From positions 1-37,224 of the forward strand of contig DATBFG010000124.1 of assembly GCA_036558645.1 (NCBI GenBank): 37,224 bases of DNA. Reading direction: 5' to 3'. The DNA comes from DATBFG01 sp036558645 (GTDB taxonomy: Bacteria; Acidobacteriota; Terriglobia; Terriglobales; Acidobacteriaceae). Position numbers and translations under genes: made by a program. The notes below the pieces were generated by a model. That model was not told where the DNA came from and did no database searches. It saw only the letters and a program-made list of their open reading frames with translations. Shown one piece after another: positions 32,597 to 37,224 of this stretch; the first letter of the stretch is position 1, and each line of letters begins with the position of its first letter.

Positions 32597-33859
32597 CTAG
32601 GCGGACGATAACCGGCTCTCCGGTTCCACGCCGAGTTCGTTTTCGCGGACGAAGCTGCGTCCCTTTGCTTCCGAGCCCAACGCAACCACTGTGATGAGCA
32701 GGAGCATGGTTGAAATCTCAAACGCAGCCAGCGCCCACGCGTATCCCAGTCTGTCGCGCAGCGCGTATTCGATCGAATTGGTCCCTGCAGCGAAGAAAAC
32801 CCCAAACTGGTATGCAAGCCCAGAGATCAATCCGCGAACGCGATCCGGCGAAAGTTCGTTCAAGTGCGCGGGAATGATGCCCCATGCGCCCTGCACCGCC
32901 ACCTGCATGAAGAATGCGCCGCACGCAAGTTGATATAGCGATGATCCGAATGCCCATAGTGGGATTATCGCCAGGCCCAGCACCAGGGCCGCGATGAGGC
33001 TTCGTCGCCGCCCGATCCGTTCGGAGAAATGTCCGAACGCGATAGCGCCCAAGACTGCGCCGACATTGAACAGAATCGCCAGTGATGACACAACGTCCAG
33101 CGGCAGCCGATGCTCGGATTTCAGAAAATCTGGGTACAGATCCTGTGTGCCGTGCGAAAGGAATGTCATTAATGTGACCAGCAACACCAGGTAAGAGAAG
33201 ACCTTCCAGTGCGCAACCGCTGCCTTGATGATCGCGCCCATAGTAGCGGCCCGATGTTGCTCCCAAGCTTCGGATTCGCGCACCCGAAAGCGGATGTAAA
33301 ACGCCAGCAGGGCAGGAGCGCCTCCGATCCAGAACATTGCCCGCCACCCCCAGTGAGGAAGAACGAATCGCGCTGCCACGGCCGCCATCAGATACCCGAT
33401 GGAATATCCGCTCTGCACGATACCCGACAGAACGCCACGCCATTTCTTGGGAGCGCTCTCCATCGCGAGCGACGCGCCCACTCCCCACTCACCGCCCATC
33501 CCTATGCCGTAGATCGTTCGCAGCACAAGAAACACGGAGTAACTGGGAGCAAAGCCGCAGAGCAATTCGATGACAGAGAAGAAAACAACATTGGCCATCA
33601 GCGGCTTTCGACGGCCATAACGATCGGCCAGCATTCCAAAAATCAGCGCTCCCACCGGCCGCATGGCGAGGGTGTAGAACAGGGTTTCGACAATAGCTCG
33701 TTTGGGAACGTGAAACTGTTCGGCCAGGGCATCTAGAAGGAAAACGATTACGAAAAAATCGAAGGCATCCAGCGTCCAACCCAGGAAGCTGGCAGCGACG
33801 GCATGCCATTGGTCAGAGCGGGACAAAGATGTCCCTGTCGGTTTGGCCGCTTCGGACAT
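32597..33859 (-). CDS. MFS transporter, metabolite:H+ symporter type (sialate/lactate/shikimate-like)
   Basis: 420 residues counted from the ATG at 33859 (MSEAAKPTG); the frame is open up to 33982 and no start has a clear ribosome-binding site, so the N-terminus is uncertain by up to 41 residues. Twelve hydrophobic segments, the loop 2-3 motif G-M-L-A-D-R-Y-G-R-R-K, its second copy GHFSERIGRRRSL and the DAFDFFVI segment in TM1 place it in the sugar/organic-acid:proton symporter branch (NanT, JenA, ShiA, Kgt relatives). It imports an organic acid or acidic sugar; the substrate is unresolved. It is divergent from the GAF-TonB gene. Confidence 0.9.
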   Translation of the reverse strand: MSEAAKPTGTSLSRSDQWHAVAASFLGWTLDAFDFFVIVFLLDALAEQFHVPKRAIVETLFYTLAMRPVGALIFGMLADRYGRRKPLMANVVFFSVIELLCGFAPSYSVFLVLRTIYGIGMGGEWGVGASLAMESAPKKWRGVLSGIVQSGYSIGYLMAAVAARFVLPHWGWRAMFWIGGAPALLAFYIRFRVRESEAWEQHRAATMGAIIKAAVAHWKVFSYLVLLVTLMTFLSHGTQDLYPDFLKSEHRLPLDVVSSLAILFNVGAVLGAIAFGHFSERIGRRRSLIAALVLGLAIIPLWAFGSSLYQLACGAFFMQVAVQGAWGIIPAHLNELSPDRVRGLISGLAYQFGVFFAAGTNSIEYALRDRLGYAWALAAFEISTMLLLITVVALGSEAKGRSFVRENELGVEPESRLSSA

Positions 33860-34052
33860 GGAGAGTGATAGAGGCGGTTCTTCAGCACGAATAACCGTGG
33901 AGGCATCAGAACACGAACTCTCTTCGAAGGCAAATTGACGGAACTCAGCGCCGCCTCGACCGAAGGCCTGCCCTTCGTCCAAGTGTCAAAATGCGGAAAG
34001 TTCCTTACTCTTGAGTTGCCTTCCAGCCCCTTTCCTGTTGACAGGGCGAAGC

Positions 34053-34086
34053 TTTGGGAGGAAACTCCGCTCGACGCCCTCCCAAA
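34053..34086. promoter_or_regulatory. 9-bp hairpin in a divergent promoter region
   Basis: TTTGGGAGG (34053-34061) and CCTCCCAAA (34078-34086) pair perfectly around 16 bases. A TTGACA hexamer lies at 34038-34043. No T-run, so it is not a terminator. It could be an operator for the MFS gene or the GAF-TonB gene. The rest of 33860-34144 shows nothing I can name. Confidence 0.4.
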
Positions 34087-34144
34087 ATCGTCACTACAGT
34101 GGGACTGTCACTGTCTGCTCCTGAGTCTTTTGTGAGTCAAAGGC

Positions 34145-35461
34145 ATGTCGGAGTTAGGGAGGTTGGAACCCGACCCTATCGAGCATCCATCGGCTGATCT
34201 TGATTCCAACGCCGATCCAAATGACCTCGATGCTGGGCCATACCTGGCCCACTTGGCGACCACCTTGGCTTCCAGCGGGGGAGCAGCATTTTCTGCGGAC
34301 CTGGCTCTAGACCTTGTTCTCAATGAAATTGTCGAGCAGGCACGGCTGGCCAGTACCGCCGCCGCCGCCGCCATCGCTCTGATCAATGGCAATGAACTTA
34401 TCTGTCGCGCGACAACCGGAGCAAGCGCCCCCGGTTTGGGCGTGCGTCTTCCGATGAGGTCCGGACTGTCGGGTGCTTGTGTGCAGTTGCGGCAACCGCA
34501 ACAATGCGACGATACCGAACTCGATTCTCGCGTTGATGCAAACGTCTATCGCAGCTTTGAAATTCGCTCGATTGTGATGGTGCCGCTCCTAGATCAGGAA
34601 CAGTTGCTCGGAATCTTCGAAATACTATCTCCGAGAGCCAACGAGTTCGGTGACCGAGAAGTTCAGACTCTCGAGGCCTTGTCACGGCGTATTGTTGCCA
34701 ACGTTCGCTACGCGGCAGAGAGCAAAACCAACGCGACTGCTCCCCCGGAAGCCTCGATAGACATCAGCTCAGACCGCGTTGATGTTAGGGAGTCGTCGAA
34801 CTCGTTTATTGAGCCTATTCCTGCCCCAGCATCGTCAAAAACAGATAGGTTCTCCTCCATACTTCTAGGACTGGTGGTTCTCGTGGCGCTCGTCTTAGGC
34901 TGGACTGCCGGCCGCGTGGGATGGCAAATGTCCCATACATCAGATTCCGGTTCGACATCAGCCCCAACCGCAAAGCCTCCGGCCGCCGACGGATCTCTAC
35001 ACCCACCGCACGGCGATTCCTCTGAATTAAGTCCCTCCACGGAGGTGTCGACTTCCGGGAAAGGAACCCAGACGCCCCCGGCATCGGGGATCTCAAACGC
35101 CGGCCTTACTGTCTACGAGAAGGGTAAGCTCATTTATCGGATGGACTCGAATGGTGATACGCGTAACTCTTCTTCGATTTCATTTCTTCCTCCGGAAAAA
35201 GTTGCCTCGCTTGTGATTCATCGTGTGGAACCTGAGTATCCTCAGGTCGCGCGCAATGCCGGGGTGCAGGGTCGCGTATTGATGTCTGTGGTTGTGAATG
35301 AGACTGGTGTAGTGCGGGAAGTCACAGTCGAAAGCGGGGATCCGCAACTCGCGCCTTCTGCGGTGGAAGCAGTTCGGCAGTGGCGGTTTCGTCCTTATCC
35401 ATCCGCTGAGACAAGCGAACAGTTTCGCGCTCGTATCTCGATGCAATTCAAGCTGCCCTGA
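34145..35461 (+). CDS. GAF domain - TM helix - TonB C-terminal domain fusion
   Basis: 438 residues. In order: an acidic N-terminus; a GAF domain (about 50-190, VLNEIVEQARLASTAAAAAI, RLPMRSGLSGACVQL, SIVMVPLLDQEQLLGIFEI); a linker; one TM helix (about 237-257, ILLGLVVLVALVLGW); a Pro/Ser/Thr-rich spacer (about 262-320); and TonB_C (about 352-437, HRVEPEYPQVARNAGVQGRV with AVRQWRFRPYP). The GAF part should lie in the cytoplasm and TonB_C in the periplasm. This order suggests that a cytoplasmic ligand or redox signal controls contact with an outer-membrane TonB-dependent receptor. No ExbB/ExbD genes are nearby. ATG 34145 has only AAAGG close upstream. It is convergent with the LuxR regulator. 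Confidence 0.88.
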   Translation: MSELGRLEPDPIEHPSADLDSNADPNDLDAGPYLAHLATTLASSGGAAFSADLALDLVLNEIVEQARLASTAAAAAIALINGNELICRATTGASAPGLGVRLPMRSGLSGACVQLRQPQQCDDTELDSRVDANVYRSFEIRSIVMVPLLDQEQLLGIFEILSPRANEFGDREVQTLEALSRRIVANVRYAAESKTNATAPPEASIDISSDRVDVRESSNSFIEPIPAPASSKTDRFSSILLGLVVLVALVLGWTAGRVGWQMSHTSDSGSTSAPTAKPPAADGSLHPPHGDSSELSPSTEVSTSGKGTQTPPASGISNAGLTVYEKGKLIYRMDSNGDTRNSSSISFLPPEKVASLVIHRVEPEYPQVARNAGVQGRVLMSVVVNETGVVREVTVESGDPQLAPSAVEAVRQWRFRPYPSAETSEQFRARISMQFKLP

Positions 35462-35475
35462 TTTCGCGGAAGAAG

Positions 35476-36189
35476 TTAGGCGATTGGAGCCGGCGGAGGC
35501 GCATTCTTCAGCGGCGGCCTCAGTCCCCGCCGAACAGCATAGAGCGCCAGTTCCACACGAGTGGCCACGCCGAGCTTTTCAAAGATGCGGAACAAGTAGT
35601 TCTTGATGGTGTGTTCGCTCAGCCCCAAGCGCTGCGAAATTTGGCGATTGCTCAAGCCTTCCGCGACCAGCCGTGCAATCTCTTCCTCTCGCTTGCTCAG
35701 CGGACGCGAGTTCGCCAGACTCTGGCTTTCTTTGGGCTCCGGATCGACAAGCGCATCGATGACAAATTGCAATTCCACGGAGCTGGCCCAGACCTGGCCA
35801 TCTCGCACGCACTGAATGCACTTGCAAAGCGATTGAAAAGAATCCGACCGGCAAAACACCCCGTGTGCACCAGAGCGAAACGCTTCCACGACCTGTGCGC
35901 GATCCGTCGAGTCGAGGAGAACGACGGTGGCAATCCCCTGCTGCATTTCCTGTACCTCGCGCAAAAACCGGAACCCCTCATTCGCATCCTGGCCGAAGCT
36001 CGTGCCGATCAGCAGTACGCCGTAGGACTTATGAGACAGGTATTCGAGTACCTGGTTAGACGTTACCGCTGCGTCGGCTTCGAAGCGCCGGCTTCGCTGC
36101 AGAGCGTCTGCCAGTAAACGGCAACTCATTGCCACCGCATCGGCGACTAGCACACGAATACGAGGATCGGGATTTGGTAATGATGACAA
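35476..36189 (-). CDS. NarL/LuxR-type regulator with degenerate receiver domain
   Basis: 237 residues if translation begins at the TTG at 36189, just before the receiver (RIRVLVADAVAMSCRLL). The frame stays open to an ATG at 36336, but that part carries two palindromes and no ribosome-binding site. The receiver is atypical: where the phospho-Asp belongs the sequence reads VLLIG62-T, and the conserved Lys is Arg (FCRSDS), so phosphorylation is unlikely. The C-terminal LuxR HTH is intact (LSKREEEIARLVAEGLSNRQ, ISQRLGLSEHTIKNYLFRIF). It probably responds to protein partners or other ligands and may bind the TTAGACT palindrome upstream of itself. Confidence 0.85.
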   Translation of the reverse strand: MSSLPNPDPRIRVLVADAVAMSCRLLADALQRSRRFEADAAVTSNQVLEYLSHKSYGVLLIGTSFGQDANEGFRFLREVQEMQQGIATVVLLDSTDRAQVVEAFRSGAHGVFCRSDSFQSLCKCIQCVRDGQVWASSVELQFVIDALVDPEPKESQSLANSRPLSKREEEIARLVAEGLSNRQISQRLGLSEHTIKNYLFRIFEKLGVATRVELALYAVRRGLRPPLKNAPPPAPIA

Positions 36190-36621
36190 GTGAAGTCTTG
36201 CGTGGTTCCAGGGGCCGGTTACAAGCGGCGAAAATTTTACTGAGAATGGAAAACTTAGACTAGAGTCTAACGCCCCAACCGTCGAAATATTTGTGTCGCT
36301 ACTGTGAGGGCAATCCAGGCCTTGGATACCTGCCAAAAAACTCCAGATATGTGCTCCTGGTCGCTGGTAACCACCGAATTCTGGTTACTCATGAGACTTT
36401 GGACTCTAACACCTTCCTCCCCTTTTCCAGAGTTCCTTCCATCGGGCACAGTGTTTCGAGTAAGATACTGTTCTTAAACTTATCGGGACCTCCCTCACGA
36501 AGAACATTCAGGCAAAATCATTGCTGACTGACGTGCCTCGCGCTGCCGATAACCCGAGACCCGCGATCTTGCCTACTCAGGTTGGGCAACTACCCACGGT
36601 CGTACCCGCAGGAGTTAGTTT
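36190..36621. promoter_or_regulatory. Palindrome-rich divergent regulatory region
   Basis: Between the LuxR regulator (minus) and the ExeA-like ATPase (plus). TTAGACT-AG-AGTCTAA (36255-36270) is a 7-bp inverted repeat. A related stretch GACTCTAACACC (36402-36413) matches GAGTCTAACGCC (36263-36274) at 10 of 12 bases. GTAACCA-N8-TGGTTAC (36367-36388) is a second inverted repeat. No gene is seen apart from the uncertain N-terminal extension of the LuxR gene. These may be sites for the LuxR protein. Confidence 0.45.
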
Positions 36622-37224
36622 ATGTTTCTAAAGTTTTTTGGGCTGCGGGAACAGCCGTTCGGGGTGACGCCAGATCCTCGATTCTTGTACCTGAGCGCGG
36701 CCCATCGCGAAGCTTTAGCCTCTCTTTACTATGGAATCGAGGCTGGACGAGGCTTTCTCGGGCTGATCGCCAAGCCCGGCATGGGCAAGACCACCATTCT
36801 CTTCCACCTCCTTGAAAAATTCCGCAGCACAGCACGAACGGCATTTCTATTTCAGACGCAATGCAGCTCGCGCGAATTTATGCGGTTTCTGCTGGCCGAG
36901 CTTGGTTACGAAGGCGATGATGACTTTGTGCGCATGCACGAAGAATTCAACAAACGTCTGTTGCAGGAAGCCCGGGCAGGAAACCGATTCATCGTCGTCG
37001 TTGACGAAGCACAGAATCTGGAGCCATCGGTCCTCGAGACGGTGCGGTTGCTTTCGGACTTCGAAACCACGCGTGCGAAATTGATGACCATCATTCTCGC
37101 CGGACAGCCTGAATTGGCTGGTAAGCTTGCCAGCCCAGGCTTGGCGCAATTGCGTCAGCGCGTTTCCATCGTGAATCGCCTGGAGCCCTTGGCGCCCTGG
37201 GAGTTGAAGAGTTACATCGAACAT
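36622..37224 (+). CDS. ExeA/GspA-like AAA ATPase, 3' end cut by window edge
   Basis: 201 codons visible, start ATG 36622 with AGGAG eight bases upstream. The N-terminus MFLKFFGLREQPFGVTPDPR is the standard opening of ExeA-type ATPases found in general-secretion and exopolysaccharide gene clusters. Walker A is KPGMGKTT (51-58) and Walker B FIVVVDEAQNL (123-133); the region QPELAGKLASPGLAQLRQRV is the family's sensor/arginine part. The C-terminal part (often a peptidoglycan-binding or further helical domain) lies outside the window. In acidobacteria such genes frequently open a capsule or exosortase cluster. Probable role: ATP-driven assembly of an envelope machine. Confidence 0.92.
   Translation, partial: MFLKFFGLREQPFGVTPDPRFLYLSAAHREALASLYYGIEAGRGFLGLIAKPGMGKTTILFHLLEKFRSTARTAFLFQTQCSSREFMRFLLAELGYEGDDDFVRMHEEFNKRLLQEARAGNRFIVVVDEAQNLEPSVLETVRLLSDFETTRAKLMTIILAGQPELAGKLASPGLAQLRQRVSIVNRLEPLAPWELKSYIEH

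Noticed and set aside
36437..36455. GGGCAC-N5-TTCG as a sigma-54 promoter for the ExeA-like gene
   Set aside because: Neither block matches the consensus well enough (first base of the -24 and the GC of the -12 differ).

Overview
The window looks like an ordinary chromosomal stretch from a moderately GC-rich, diderm, heterotrophic soil-type bacterium. Acidobacteriota (Terriglobia / Koribacter-Sulfotelmatobacter type) is the best guess. The basis is the DWAVG/HWDG repeat protein, TonB_C proteins, pilus genes of the PilV/W/X style, many secreted hydrolases and degenerate GGGGCACCC intergenic repeats. That assignment is inference from gene style; no rRNA or marker gene is present. Thirty-two protein genes can be supported. 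Both edges cut a gene (a repeat protein on the left, an ExeA-like ATPase on the right). I saw no tRNA, rRNA, CRISPR array, transposase or integrase.

Left part (1-6700): a divergently transcribed secreted repeat protein, then a four-gene + strand operon: OmpR-type regulator, membrane histidine kinase, coiled-coil outer-membrane porin-like protein and a secreted blue-copper (cupredoxin) protein. The operon is followed by about 290 bases rich in hairpins that end in a clear intrinsic terminator, a candidate small RNA.

Middle-left (6716-14650): a catabolic/regulatory block. A PYROXD2/phytoene-dehydrogenase-like flavoprotein is divergent from a TetR - Rieske oxygenase - secreted amidohydrolase operon. 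Two copies of the same 15-bp palindrome (TTGACC-N3-GGTCAA type) overlap the ribosome-binding regions of the two divergent genes, so one TetR protein probably controls both sides. A CocE-type hydrolase with its own RpiR-type regulator faces this operon.

Centre (14754-24002): mostly secreted or membrane proteins of unknown role, a Tat-exported metallophosphoesterase, a secreted TonB_C protein, a zinc-ribbon/NTF2-like protein, an acetamidase-like protein, and a DUF3179 membrane protein whose frame is interrupted by a single TGA. That TGA sits in a U-x-x-C motif and is followed at once by a hairpin with a GGUCU apical loop, so this is very probably a selenoprotein rather than two genes or a pseudogene.

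Right part (24147-37224): a compact minus-strand type IV minor-pilin operon (FimT/GspH, PilV, PilW, PilX) ending in a strong terminator; a small membrane zinc-finger protein; a receiver + double PilZ protein (a likely c-di-GMP effector); a UDP-glucuronate decarboxylase-like enzyme; an MFS transporter; a GAF-TM-TonB_C fusion; a LuxR regulator with a degenerate receiver; and the start of an ExeA/GspA-like ATPase. Together these suggest surface and envelope functions: pili, polysaccharide, second-messenger control. Two CRP/FNR-type palindromes lie in divergent promoter regions (19374 and 32361).
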